Positions 41,683 through 49,369 of a DNA stretch of 64,000 nt are shown one piece after another. The DNA comes from Bdellovibrionales bacterium (lineage in GTDB: Bacteria > Bdellovibrionota > Bdellovibrionia > Bdellovibrionales > JAKFYE01): the NCBI GenBank assembly GCA_021731045.1, contig JAKFYE010000035.1, positions 1 to 64,000 of the forward strand, in the 5' to 3' direction. Position 1 is the stretch's first letter. Each line of letters opens with the position of its first letter. The translations under genes and the position numbers were made by a program. The notes under the pieces are model-generated. The model saw nothing but the letters and a program-made list of their open reading frames with translations, made no database searches and was not told the origin of the DNA.

Positions 41683-42008
41683 GACTTTTTATCGGGTTTC
41701 AAGGGTAAATCTTAAGACTTCTAGAAGGATCTCGACTAAAAACAGACTAATTTCCATAGGAAAAAATAGCCATTCTCCTCGAGAAAACCCTCACTTTCAC
41801 ATGAAAACAGGCTGTTTTCCCTCTGAAAAACATCGTTTTCAGAGGGAGTTTGCCGAAAATTCATCAAAATGACCCTCTAATAAATATTAAAATAAGTGTA
41901 TTTTTCTTTGGACAAACAAAATTATTTCGCTATGCTGACTTCAGCCATGCCGTGAAACGGCAAAAAAAAGCAAAATGCTTAAGCAAAAAAACCCATAGGG
42001 AGGGATTA
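41683..42008 (+). other. Intergenic region upstream of the SWIB gene
   Basis: This 326-base gap has no credible gene. It holds a series of GAAAA(C)-containing short repeats at about 41760-41830, a perfect 11-bp hairpin (CCCTCTGAAAA 41819-41829, TTTTCAGAGGG 41836-41846), the promoter at 41908-41936, and a small leader hairpin TGCCGT-GAA-ACGGCA (41948-41962) followed by A8. The hairpin at 41819 has no T tract. Its function is unknown. Confidence 0.4.
41908..41936 (+). promoter_or_regulatory. Probable sigma-70 promoter of the SWIB/histone-like gene
   Basis: TTGGAC (41908-41913), exactly 17 bases, then TATGCT (41931-41936): a good match to the vegetative promoter. The expected transcript starts near 41943, giving a leader of about 65 bases with one stem-loop before GGGAGG. 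Confidence 0.6.
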
Positions 42009-42338
42009 ATGGCAAAAAAGAAGGCAACGAAAAAAGCTACAAAGAAAGCAACAGCTAAAAAAGCGACTGCTAAAAAAGCAACTAAAAGAAAGCCAAATGC
42101 AGCTTTCATGAGAGCTTTGACTCCAAGTGCAGCTCTTGCTGAAGTTATCGGAACTAAAGCTGTTCCACGCACTGAAGTTGTTAAAAAACTTTGGGCTTAC
42201 ATTCGCAAGAATGACCTTCAAGACAAGAAAAACCGCCGTAACATCAATGCTGACGCGAAACTTAAGCCAGTATTTGGTGGAAAAGCACAAGTTAGCATGT
42301 TCGAAATGACAAAACTTGTTTCTAAACACCTTAAGTAA
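42009..42338 (+). CDS. SWIB/MDM2-domain protein with histone H1-like Lys/Ala tail
   Basis: A 109-residue protein from ATG 42009, preceded by GGGAGG. Residues 1-30 are AKK/ATK repeats (MAKKKATKKATKKATAKK) like those of H1-type bacterial DNA-compacting proteins. Residues about 35-108 form a SWIB domain (ALAEVIGTKAVPRTEVVKKLWAYIRKNDLQDKKNRRNINAD ... SMFEMTKLVSKHLK), split here for display. SWIB proteins are common in Chlamydia and some environmental bacteria. A DNA-binding, nucleoid-associated role is inferred from the basic tail. It has its own strong promoter and terminator, consistent with abundant expression. Confidence 0.9.
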   Translation: MAKKKATKKATKKATAKKATAKKATKRKPNAAFMRALTPSAALAEVIGTKAVPRTEVVKKLWAYIRKNDLQDKKNRRNINADAKLKPVFGGKAQVSMFEMTKLVSKHLK

Positions 42339-42362
42339 ATAAGGTTATTTCTTAGAATAAAG

Positions 42363-42392
42363 AGCCCGCCCAAAAGGTGGGCTTTTTTTTTA
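42363..42392 (+). terminator. Intrinsic terminator of the SWIB gene
   Basis: AGCCCGCC (42363-42370) pairs with GGTGGGCT (42376-42383, one G-U pair) around CAAAA, followed by a run of nine or more T. Confidence 0.9.
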
Positions 42393-42412
42393 ATATAATC
42401 ACGACTTAATTT

Positions 42413-42892
42413 ATGACTAAAAACTATATTACCCCTTTAGGTTTTAAAAAATTACAAGACGAATATCATCAACTTCACAGTGTCGAACGCCCAAAGCTCG
42501 TCACGACTGTCGCATGGGCTGCGAGTAATGGAGATCGCTCTGAAAACGCGGATTATATATATGGAAAAAGACGCTTGCGAGAAATCGACAGCCGTCTTCG
42601 TTTTTTAGCGGGCCGTTTAGAAAGTGCGGTCGTCGTGAACCCTGACGAAATATCCACCCACGCCGTTGTTTTTGGTTGTGAGGTTTGTCTGGTGGATGAA
42701 GATGGTCAAACTCTAAAATATCGAATTGTCGGGGAGGACGAATCCAGTCCTGAAAGAGGGCAGATCAGCTGGGTTTCTCCTGTAGCTAAAGCTCTTTTGG
42801 GTAAGAAAAAAGATGATGAAGTTCTTGTAAAGCGCCCCGTAGGAGAAAAAGTTTATACTATTCTCGCCATCGCCAAACCCGAAACAGTATGA
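42413..42892 (+). CDS. greB: Transcription elongation factor GreB
   Basis: A 159-residue Gre factor. The N-terminal coiled coil carries the acidic tip residues and GDRSENADYIYGKRRLREIDSRLRFL, the form typical of GreB rather than GreA; the C-terminal FKBP-like domain (SWVSPVAKALLGKKKDDEVLV) follows. It rescues backtracked RNA polymerase by stimulating cleavage of the nascent transcript. map follows 42 bases downstream. Confidence 0.94.
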   Translation: MTKNYITPLGFKKLQDEYHQLHSVERPKLVTTVAWAASNGDRSENADYIYGKRRLREIDSRLRFLAGRLESAVVVNPDEISTHAVVFGCEVCLVDEDGQTLKYRIVGEDESSPERGQISWVSPVAKALLGKKKDDEVLVKRPVGEKVYTILAIAKPETV

Positions 42893-42934
42893 TAAGCTCT
42901 GTTTAATAATTAGGACTTCAACAAAAGCAACAAT

Positions 42935-43690
42935 ATGACGCCAGAACGATTAAGTTTTATTAAAGGTATGGAAAAAGCAGGTCGCCTCGCGGCTGAAACT
43001 TTAAAGTATGCGGAATCGCTAATTCGCATTGGAATCTCAACGAACGAAATCGATCAAGCTGTTTTGGATTTTATTTTAACTAGAGGTGCGAAGGCGGGGC
43101 CTCTCGGTTATCATGGGTATCCTAAAGCCACATGTACGAGTGTAAATGATGTTATTTGTCATGGACTGCCGAATGAATATAAACTTAAAAACGGTGATAT
43201 TATCAACGTTGATGTGACGCCGGTTCTCGAAGGTTTTTTTGGAGATACGTCTGGAACATTTTTTGTGGGAGACGTTTCAGAAAAAGCAAAAGATATAACT
43301 GACTGCGCCAAAAATGCGATGTTAGAAGGCATTAAAGTGATCACTCCTCAGGGCACGACCGGAGACATCGGTTTTGCTATTAACAAATATGTCACTCGTC
43401 GAGGCTACGCCACAGTAAAAGAAATTGGCGGGCATGGCATTGGACGAAAATTTCATGATGATCCCTTCGTCCCGTCCTTTGGCAAAAAAGGCAAGGGCGA
43501 CCGTTTAAAACCTTATACGTGTATAACGGTCGAACCCATGGTGAACGAAAACGACAAACCACTTAAAGAATTTGCTATCCCCGATTCGAGCATCATGTAT
43601 TACTCAACAGCAGATGGGACGCTCTCGGCGCAATTTGAACACACCATCCTTATTACAGATACCGGCTACGAAATCTTGACGCAAATTTAG
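42935..43690 (+). CDS. map: Methionine aminopeptidase type I
   Basis: A 251-residue Map that removes the N-terminal Met from nascent proteins. The five metal ligands are in place: Asp in NVDVT, Asp in GDTSG, His in GGHGIGRKFH, Glu in TVEPM and Glu in QFEHTILI. Length and motif order match the short type Ia enzymes. The start at 42935 (MTPERLSFIKGM) has only a weak ribosome-binding site. It is probably co-transcribed with greB upstream. Confidence 0.95.
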   Translation: MTPERLSFIKGMEKAGRLAAETLKYAESLIRIGISTNEIDQAVLDFILTRGAKAGPLGYHGYPKATCTSVNDVICHGLPNEYKLKNGDIINVDVTPVLEGFFGDTSGTFFVGDVSEKAKDITDCAKNAMLEGIKVITPQGTTGDIGFAINKYVTRRGYATVKEIGGHGIGRKFHDDPFVPSFGKKGKGDRLKPYTCITVEPMVNENDKPLKEFAIPDSSIMYYSTADGTLSAQFEHTILITDTGYEILTQI

Positions 43691-43742
43691 TCCCATCACT
43701 GCAGAAGATAAAATATCAAGATAAATGACGAAGCCCGACAGC

Positions 43743-43771
43743 TTGACTCAAAACTGCTGCTGCCCTAGTCT
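43743..43771 (+). promoter_or_regulatory. Candidate ahcY promoter
   Basis: TTGACT (43743-43748), 17 bases, then TAGTCT (43766-43771). The -35 is near consensus and the -10 is weak. The ahcY ribosome-binding site GGAGG is at 43791-43795. Confidence 0.45.
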
Positions 43772-43801
43772 AAGACCTCAAAAATTTACCGGAGGTTAAG
43801 G

Positions 43802-45250
43802 GTGTTGCAATCCACAAAAGGCGCTTCAAAAAAGAATCATAAAAATGGCAAGACACAAAAAAATGTCACAACTAAATCTATTGCCAATAAAACTAACGAC
43901 AAAGCCAGCAAAAAAACAAAAACCTATTCGGTAGATTATCGTGTTTGTAAAGAAGCGATGGAAAGCAATGAGCGATTTGAAGAGTTGGCACGCTGGGGTC
44001 GTAAAGAAATCGAAATCGCCGAAGGTGAAATGCCAGGTTTAATGGCTCTTCGTGCTGAATTTGGAAAAACAAAGCCGCTCAAAGGGGCGCGCATAGCGGG
44101 TTGTCTGCATATGACAATTCAAACGGCCGTTTTAATTGAAACCTTAATTCATTTAGGGGCGAAAATTCGTTGGTCGTCGTGCAATATCTTTTCAACGCAA
44201 GATCATGCGGCGGTCGCGATTGCGGCAGCGGGCATCCCGGTTTTCGCTTGGAAAGGTGAGACCGATGAAGAATTCAACTGGTGCATCGAACAAACCATTA
44301 CGGGTTGGGGCGAAGAAGGCTATAATTTGATTTTGGACGATGGCGGCGACCTCACCAATATGATGCATGAGCCGCGTTTTGCTAAGTTAATTAAAAAAAT
44401 CATCGGTTTGTCTGAAGAAACAACAACCGGCGTACACAATCTTGAAAAACTTCATAAAGACGGAAAACTGAAATTACCTGCAATCAATATCAATGATTCG
44501 GTGACGAAGTCTAAATTTGACAATCTTTATGGCTGTCGTGAATCCCTTGCTGATGGGATTAAGCGCGCAACAGATGTGATGTTAGCGGGAAAAGTCGTTG
44601 TTGTGGCCGGATATGGCGACGTTGGGAAGGGCTGCGCTGTCTCTATGAAATCTTATGGTTCGCGTGTATTGGTAACCGAAATTGATCCGATTTGCGCCCT
44701 CCAAGCTGCAATGGAAGGTTTCGAAGTTACGACAATGGATAAGGCAGCAAAAGTCGCCGACATTTTTGTTACGGCTACCGGCTGCTGCGATATCGTGACT
44801 CCGGAGCACTTTAAATCAATGAAAGACGGCGCGATCGTTTGTAACATTGGCCACTTTGATATCGAAATCGATATGGCTTGGTTAAACAAAAATACGAAAA
44901 TTGATGAAATCAAACCACAAGTTGATCATCATATTTTTAAAGACGGCAAAAAAATCATCGTTTTAGCAAAAGGTCGTTTAGTGAATCTCGGCTGCGCAAC
45001 TGGTCACCCAAGTTTCGTGATGTCCAACTCTTTCACAAACCAAGTCATGGCTCAAATGGAGCTTTTCTTAAAACCAGAGAAATACAAAGAAGTAAAAGTT
45101 TACAGATTGCCAAAAGAGCTTGATGAAAAAGTGGCGTCTCTCCATTTAGCAAAAATCGGCGTAGAGCTTACAAAACTTTCAGACAAGCAATGTAAATATC
45201 TTGGATTCGAAAAAGGTGGACCATTCAAGCCAGATCATTATCGTTACTAG
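43802..45250 (+). CDS. ahcY: Adenosylhomocysteinase with basic N-terminal extension
   Basis: A 482-residue S-adenosylhomocysteine hydrolase, starting at GTG 43802 with GGAGG six bases upstream. Residues 1-40 form a Lys/Thr-rich extension ([17 protein letters not shown]) absent from most homologues. The core is complete: EEMPG-type region ([16 protein letters not shown]), [15 protein letters not shown], the NAD-binding [17 protein letters not shown], the conserved [33 protein letters not shown] and the C-terminal KPDHYRY that closes the NAD site. It splits SAH into adenosine and homocysteine, keeping methylation going. No SAH riboswitch was recognised in the leader. Confidence 0.96.
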   Translation: MLQSTKGASKKNHKNGKTQKNVTTKSIANKTNDKASKKTKTYSVDYRVCKEAMESNERFEELARWGRKEIEIAEGEMPGLMALRAEFGKTKPLKGARIAGCLHMTIQTAVLIETLIHLGAKIRWSSCNIFSTQDHAAVAIAAAGIPVFAWKGETDEEFNWCIEQTITGWGEEGYNLILDDGGDLTNMMHEPRFAKLIKKIIGLSEETTTGVHNLEKLHKDGKLKLPAININDSVTKSKFDNLYGCRESLADGIKRATDVMLAGKVVVVAGYGDVGKGCAVSMKSYGSRVLVTEIDPICALQAAMEGFEVTTMDKAAKVADIFVTATGCCDIVTPEHFKSMKDGAIVCNIGHFDIEIDMAWLNKNTKIDEIKPQVDHHIFKDGKKIIVLAKGRLVNLGCATGHPSFVMSNSFTNQVMAQMELFLKPEKYKEVKVYRLPKELDEKVASLHLAKIGVELTKLSDKQCKYLGFEKGGPFKPDHYRY

Positions 45251-45579
45251 TTCTCAATTAGTAGATCAGAACTGAATTTAATAGACTCATCTAAAAATGT
45301 GGAACTATCCTCATGCTCAATCTTTGACGTCGTCTCATAGCGTCGAACGGCCGTTACGATCCTTTGGCTTTGCGTACGTGTAAATTGAAGACCGTGAGTA
45401 CAGTACCCTCTTAACGACTTATGCCCGAACCTTACATATATACGATCCTGATCGATTTTAAGAAGCATTTGAACTAATTTTTCTTCTGCCGTGTGAATTT
45501 GATTTGCCAGTTTAAGCGCGCGTTGATTCATCTCAATTAAAAATTTGGGATTAACTCCGTAATGTCTTTCTCGACTCAT
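45247..45579 (-). pseudogene. Truncated HNH/DUF222-like fragment, probably decayed
   Basis: An open frame of about 110 residues from ATG 45579. Its core (MNQRALKLANQIHTAEEKLVQMLLKIDQDRIYVRFGHKSLRGYC) resembles the helical N-terminal domain that precedes HNH nuclease modules in Bdellovibrio-type proteins, but the zinc/HNH part is absent. It overlaps the ahcY end by four bases (TAG/CTA). A 36-bp stretch inside it, coding YETTSKIEHED, recurs inverted at 45669-45704, where the plus strand reads YPTTSKIEHED. This suggests remnants of two related genes. It could instead be a short functional protein; expression is not shown. Confidence 0.45.
45306..45341 (+). repeat. Inverted duplication, copy 1 (inside the HNH-like fragment)
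   Basis: This 36-base copy matches the reverse complement of 45669-45704 at 33 of 36 positions (mismatches at copy positions 8, 31 and 32), including a 21-base perfect core, with 327 bases between the copies. Both copies keep the same reading frame and one difference is synonymous (CAT/CAC, His). Confidence 0.8.
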
Positions 45580-45668
45580 GATAAAACTTAGAAATTGCAA
45601 AGCGAGAACCAATACAGAAGGTCCCCAAGTTAAAACTAAAGCAATAAAGTGTTCGATTTATGAATGCT

Positions 45669-45704
45669 GCTATCCGACGACGTCAAAGATTGAGCACGAG
45701 GATA
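45669..45704 (-). repeat. Inverted duplication, copy 2 (upstream of orn)
   Basis: Second arm of the pair described at 45306-45341, in the gap between the HNH-like fragment and orn. Its plus strand reads YPTTSKIEHED in frame, the same peptide as copy 1 on the minus strand, and continues TLEFFQF. It is not within a credible full gene. Confidence 0.75.
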
Positions 45705-45747
45705 CCTTAGAATTTTTTCAGTTTCCGACGTCTTCTCATTTGAATGA

Positions 45748-46266
45748 TTACGGTTTTACAAATTGAAGATAGTGTTTAAGCTCTCCGATGCTTTCGCGGA
45801 TGTCATCAAGTGCACGGTGGGCGTTTTTCTTTTTATATGAAATATTAAATTTGTCCGACATTAAAATTTTCCAGCTCGTTACATCAAGCATGCGATAGTG
45901 CAGTAAAGACGCAAATGTCTTCATGTATTCATCTATAAAGAGGCGATCTTGAGAGATAGAATTGCCTGCGAGTACGGGTTTTTCTTCTGCGTCAAAATAT
46001 TGATCTACAATATTCATGAGATCCATTTCGACTTGTGAAGGATCTTTCCCTAAGGGAATTTTGACGGTTAGGCCAGATTCGCCGTGCGTGCGTTTATTCC
46101 ACTCGTCCATGCCGTCTATAAATTTTTGATCTTGTTTTACGACTGTTTCGTAGGTGTGAAGCTCGTTAAATTCGAGATCTGTGACTATACACGCGACTTC
46201 GATAATCCGTTCATGGCGAACATCGAGGCCTGTCATTTCAAGATCAACCCATAAAAGCTTTTTCAT
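45748..46266 (-). CDS. orn: Oligoribonuclease
   Basis: A 172-residue DEDDh 3'-5' exoribonuclease. Active-site motifs: WVDLEMTGLD (Asp8, Glu10), AGNSISQDRLFID and the final KKNAHRALDDIRESI with His and Asp. Length matches Orn. It degrades 2-4 nt RNAs and pGpG from c-di-GMP turnover; the PilZ protein at 35069 suggests that c-di-GMP signalling exists here. Its start has no neighbour overlap; the Coq4-family gene lies upstream on the same strand. Confidence 0.95.
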   Translation of the reverse strand: MKKLLWVDLEMTGLDVRHERIIEVACIVTDLEFNELHTYETVVKQDQKFIDGMDEWNKRTHGESGLTVKIPLGKDPSQVEMDLMNIVDQYFDAEEKPVLAGNSISQDRLFIDEYMKTFASLLHYRMLDVTSWKILMSDKFNISYKKKNAHRALDDIRESIGELKHYLQFVKP

Positions 46267-46352
46267 AGTGTCATGATATAGAGGAAGCGTTCCAAGGGCG
46301 AGAGAACTTCGGTATAAATTAAAAATTTTAAACCATGTGTTACATAATGATT

Positions 46353-46910
46353 CTAAAGACCAAGTTCAGCACGAACGCGATCAAGCGGCATTTCTAAATA
46401 GCTTTCCCATTGTGTGCCGAGCAAAAATTTGCATTTTCGTCCTCGTTCGAAAGCCTCGCTCATCTGGGTAAAGAAGGAATGTATGTCGAGAGGATTTTTA
46501 GCAGCGACGGTGAGAATGCCATTCGCCACACTAGCAGCTGAAGACGCCGAACCTGTTTGGGCGGTATAGAAGGAATGAAGTGCGGCTTCTCCGAGAAAAC
46601 TTGTGTCGTAACTAGTCAGGACGTGCCAGAGTTCGTGAGTTTGACGACTCAAAAGCGAGAGGTATTGTGCGGGCGATTGCGGAACACGAATAGGATAAAA
46701 GGTCGCCGTGATTTTATTTTGTAAAATATGTGCCGCGTATTCGTAACCGAGCGTGTCTTTAGGGTATAAAATCAATTCTTTAATGGCCGGAAGATTTAAA
46801 AAATATTTTTTTTCCCAAAGCTGGCGAAAACTTTCGTTTTGTAGAGACGTAAGGGCAATATTTTGGTTTTCAGGAGTTTCGTTGCTTTTGAAGGCTTCAT
46901 TCCATTTCAT
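46353..46910 (-). CDS. Coq4-family protein
   Basis: A 185-residue protein with the Coq4 core: DTLGYEYAAHIL, then QTHELWHVLTSYDTSFLGEAALHSFYTAQ, where the HExxH-like pattern corresponds to the Zn/metal-binding HDxxH motif of Coq4. In eukaryotes Coq4 organises ubiquinone synthesis and acts as an oxidative decarboxylase. No other coq gene is visible here, so the substrate is open; bacterial members may have other roles. It is divergent from a tetR gene with 83 bases between the starts. Confidence 0.8.
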   Translation of the reverse strand: MKWNEAFKSNETPENQNIALTSLQNESFRQLWEKKYFLNLPAIKELILYPKDTLGYEYAAHILQNKITATFYPIRVPQSPAQYLSLLSRQTHELWHVLTSYDTSFLGEAALHSFYTAQTGSASSAASVANGILTVAAKNPLDIHSFFTQMSEAFERGRKCKFLLGTQWESYLEMPLDRVRAELGL

Positions 46911-46993
46911 AAAACTCTCCTAATCGCTTTCCTCACCTCAGATTTTAAGGTAATTTGACTCAAAAGGACGACTCGCAAAAAGGTTAGTATATT

Positions 46994-47626
46994 ATGGATA
47001 AACAATTAGAATCTAAGCCTACGAATTCACAAAGAAAAAGTCCTCGCCAGACCAGGTCAAAAACTTTGGTTTCTTCAATTTTTGAGGCGGCAACTCGCAT
47101 TCTTCCAAAAACGCATTATGAAGCGGTGACAACAAATCAACTAGCTAAAATCGCAGGCGTGAGCGTAGGGTCGATTTATCAATATTTTTCAAACAAAGAT
47201 GAAATTTTCGCGCATCTTTTAGAAAAAAACTTGGCCGAAACTCAGGCACTTGTTGCCACCGTCGTCAGTAGCAAGGCGGATACTCCGCTCAAAGAATTAA
47301 TTCGAGACGCCATTAGCACGGTTGTAGATTTGAATTTTGATAACCGTGATTTTTTTGCGAAATTATTTATTCAGGCTCCACGCTTGAATCGGGTTAAGCG
47401 GGTAATGGAATCACGTGATCAATTTATTACTCAAGTCGTAGACGTTTTAAAAACGCGACCAACTGAAGTTGTAAAGGCCAACCTTGAACTTGCAAGCTAC
47501 ACGGCGGTGCATGCGGTTATGGGGGTTTTGCAAACGATTGTGATACATCCACCTGCGCAACTTGAGCGTGAAGAATTAAAAAAAGAATTAACTGAACTTG
47601 TTGTGCACTATCTTTGTAAACCTTAA
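46994..47626 (+). CDS. TetR-family transcriptional regulator
   Basis: A 210-residue regulator. The helix-turn-helix is clear: ILPKTHYEAVTTNQLAKIAGVSVGSIYQYFSNKDEIFAHLLE (about 38-78), with the recognition helix at VSVGSIYQYF. The basic N-terminus (KPTNSQRKSPRQTRSK) may add DNA contacts. The C-terminal helical ligand-binding domain is unclassified. Placed between a divergent Coq4-family gene and the dpp operon, it could control either, but no operator was found. Confidence 0.9.
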   Translation: MDKQLESKPTNSQRKSPRQTRSKTLVSSIFEAATRILPKTHYEAVTTNQLAKIAGVSVGSIYQYFSNKDEIFAHLLEKNLAETQALVATVVSSKADTPLKELIRDAISTVVDLNFDNRDFFAKLFIQAPRLNRVKRVMESRDQFITQVVDVLKTRPTEVVKANLELASYTAVHAVMGVLQTIVIHPPAQLEREELKKELTELVVHYLCKP

Positions 47627-47745
47627 AATCCCATTCAAACGCGCTGAATCGCAAGCCTCTTTATCGTCACGTCAGTTTAAAAAAACTTGAATAATTATAA
47701 GACTTTTAGCAATCTCAGTGCGCGTCTACTTTAAGAGGGGATTGT

Positions 47746-49341
47746 ATGAAAAAATGTACGTTTTTTTGGACCTTCGTTTTTGTCATTTTGACGGTAATTT
47801 CAAATGCGGCCCATGCCGAAAAAACTTTTGTTTATTGCTCAGAAGGCAGTCCGAGCGCTTTTAATCCTCAGCTGGCAACTGATGGCGCCACTTATAATGT
47901 CACCCGCCAAATTTATAATAAGCTGATCGAGTTTAAACCCGGCGAAACTGAAATCATGCCGGGACTAGCAGAGAGCTGGACAATTTCGAAAGATAACTTG
48001 TCGTTTACTTTTAAACTTCGCCGAAACGTTAAGTTCCATACGACGAAAGACTTTACTCCAACGCGTGATTTTAATGCAGACGACGTGATTTTTACTTTTG
48101 ATCGTCAACGCCTCAAAACACATCCGTACAATAAAGTCAGTGGCGGTTCCTACGAATACTTCGACTCCATGGATATGGGTAAGTTGATTAAAGAAATCAA
48201 AAAAATTGATGAGTACACCGTGCAATTTAATTTGAATCGTCAGGAAGCTCCTTTTCTCGCCAACATCGCGATGGATTTTGCGAGTATTATCTCAAAAGAG
48301 TACGGCGATAAAATGCTAGAAGCTAAAACACCAGAAAAATTAGATACCAATCCGGTGGGAACAGGTCCTTATATTTTTAAAAGTTATCAAAAAGACACGA
48401 TGATTCGTCTAGAAAAAAATCCGACGTTTTTTAGAGGCGGAGTTAAACTCGATAAAATTGTATTTTTAATTACGGTGGATTCAAACGTTCGAACACAAAA
48501 ACTGCGTACGGGTGAATGTCAATTAATCGCGGAGCCAGCTCCCGCTGATTTGCCGGCGCTTAAGACCGCAAAAAATGTAAAAATGTATTCTCGTCCCGGA
48601 ATGAATATGGGGTACCTTGCTTTCAACGTACAAAAAAAGCCGTTTGATAACGTAATAGTTCGTCGTGCGATTTCACATGCGATTAATAAGAAAGCGTTGA
48701 TCGATGCGATTTATCTTGGAAACGCGGAGATAGCAAAAAATCCGATTCCGCCAACAATTTGGTCCTATAACGATGCCGTTAAAGACTACGAATACAGTCC
48801 TGAAAAAGCGAAAGAGTTGTTAAAGCAGGCAGGATTTGAAAAAGGTTTTGAAACCGACATTTGGACCTTGCCCGTTGCACGACCCTACATGCCGAACGGT
48901 AAAAAAGCTGGCGAGCTTATGCAAGCCGATCTGGCAAAAATCGGAATCAAAGCTAAGTTGGTGACGTATGATTGGCCGACGTACTTAGAAAAATCTGGAA
49001 AAGGTGAGCAGTCCTTATTGCAAATGGGCTGGTCTGGAGATAATGGCGATCCGGATAATTTTATGTATGTACTTTTAGCGTGCTCGGGTGTTGAAGCGGG
49101 AAGCAACCGTTCGCGTTGGTGCTTTGAACCGTTCGACAAACTCGTAACGGAAGCAAAGCAAACGACAAATTTAAAAAAACGAGTTGAGCTTTATAAAAAG
49201 GCACAACTGCTTTTTAAAGAGCAGGCACCGTTTATTCCCTTGGCTCACTCGGTTATTTACCGCGCAGCTTCGACTAAATTAAAAAATTATAAAATAGATC
49301 CTTTTGGTGGAGAGTATTTTGAACGATTGGATCTTGAGTAA
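47746..49341 (+). CDS. dppA: Dipeptide ABC transporter substrate-binding protein
   Basis: A 531-residue periplasmic binding protein (signal peptide ending near AHA, residue 24; AGAGGGG upstream). The mature protein starts KTFVYCSEGSPSAFNPQLAT and follows E. coli DppA throughout, including DVIFTFDRQRLKTHPYNKVS, GTGPYIFKSYQKD, MNMGYLAFNVQKKPFDN and GWSGDNGDPDNFMYVLL. It captures di- and tripeptides for import by DppBCDF, encoded next. In DppA-carrying bacteria it may also take up heme or antimicrobial peptides. A peptide importer fits a proteolytic or predatory lifestyle; this last point is inference. Confidence 0.95.
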   Translation: MKKCTFFWTFVFVILTVISNAAHAEKTFVYCSEGSPSAFNPQLATDGATYNVTRQIYNKLIEFKPGETEIMPGLAESWTISKDNLSFTFKLRRNVKFHTTKDFTPTRDFNADDVIFTFDRQRLKTHPYNKVSGGSYEYFDSMDMGKLIKEIKKIDEYTVQFNLNRQEAPFLANIAMDFASIISKEYGDKMLEAKTPEKLDTNPVGTGPYIFKSYQKDTMIRLEKNPTFFRGGVKLDKIVFLITVDSNVRTQKLRTGECQLIAEPAPADLPALKTAKNVKMYSRPGMNMGYLAFNVQKKPFDNVIVRRAISHAINKKALIDAIYLGNAEIAKNPIPPTIWSYNDAVKDYEYSPEKAKELLKQAGFEKGFETDIWTLPVARPYMPNGKKAGELMQADLAKIGIKAKLVTYDWPTYLEKSGKGEQSLLQMGWSGDNGDPDNFMYVLLACSGVEAGSNRSRWCFEPFDKLVTEAKQTTNLKKRVELYKKAQLLFKEQAPFIPLAHSVIYRAASTKLKNYKIDPFGGEYFERLDLE

Positions 49342-49369
49342 TTGTGTTCGAACGCGATAACGAGTTTAA

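Noticed and set aside
43691-43801. SAH or SAM riboswitch before ahcY.
   Set aside because: The leader does not show the conserved stems or sequence blocks I know for SAH or SAM riboswitches; only a promoter-like pair and a ribosome-binding site are visible.
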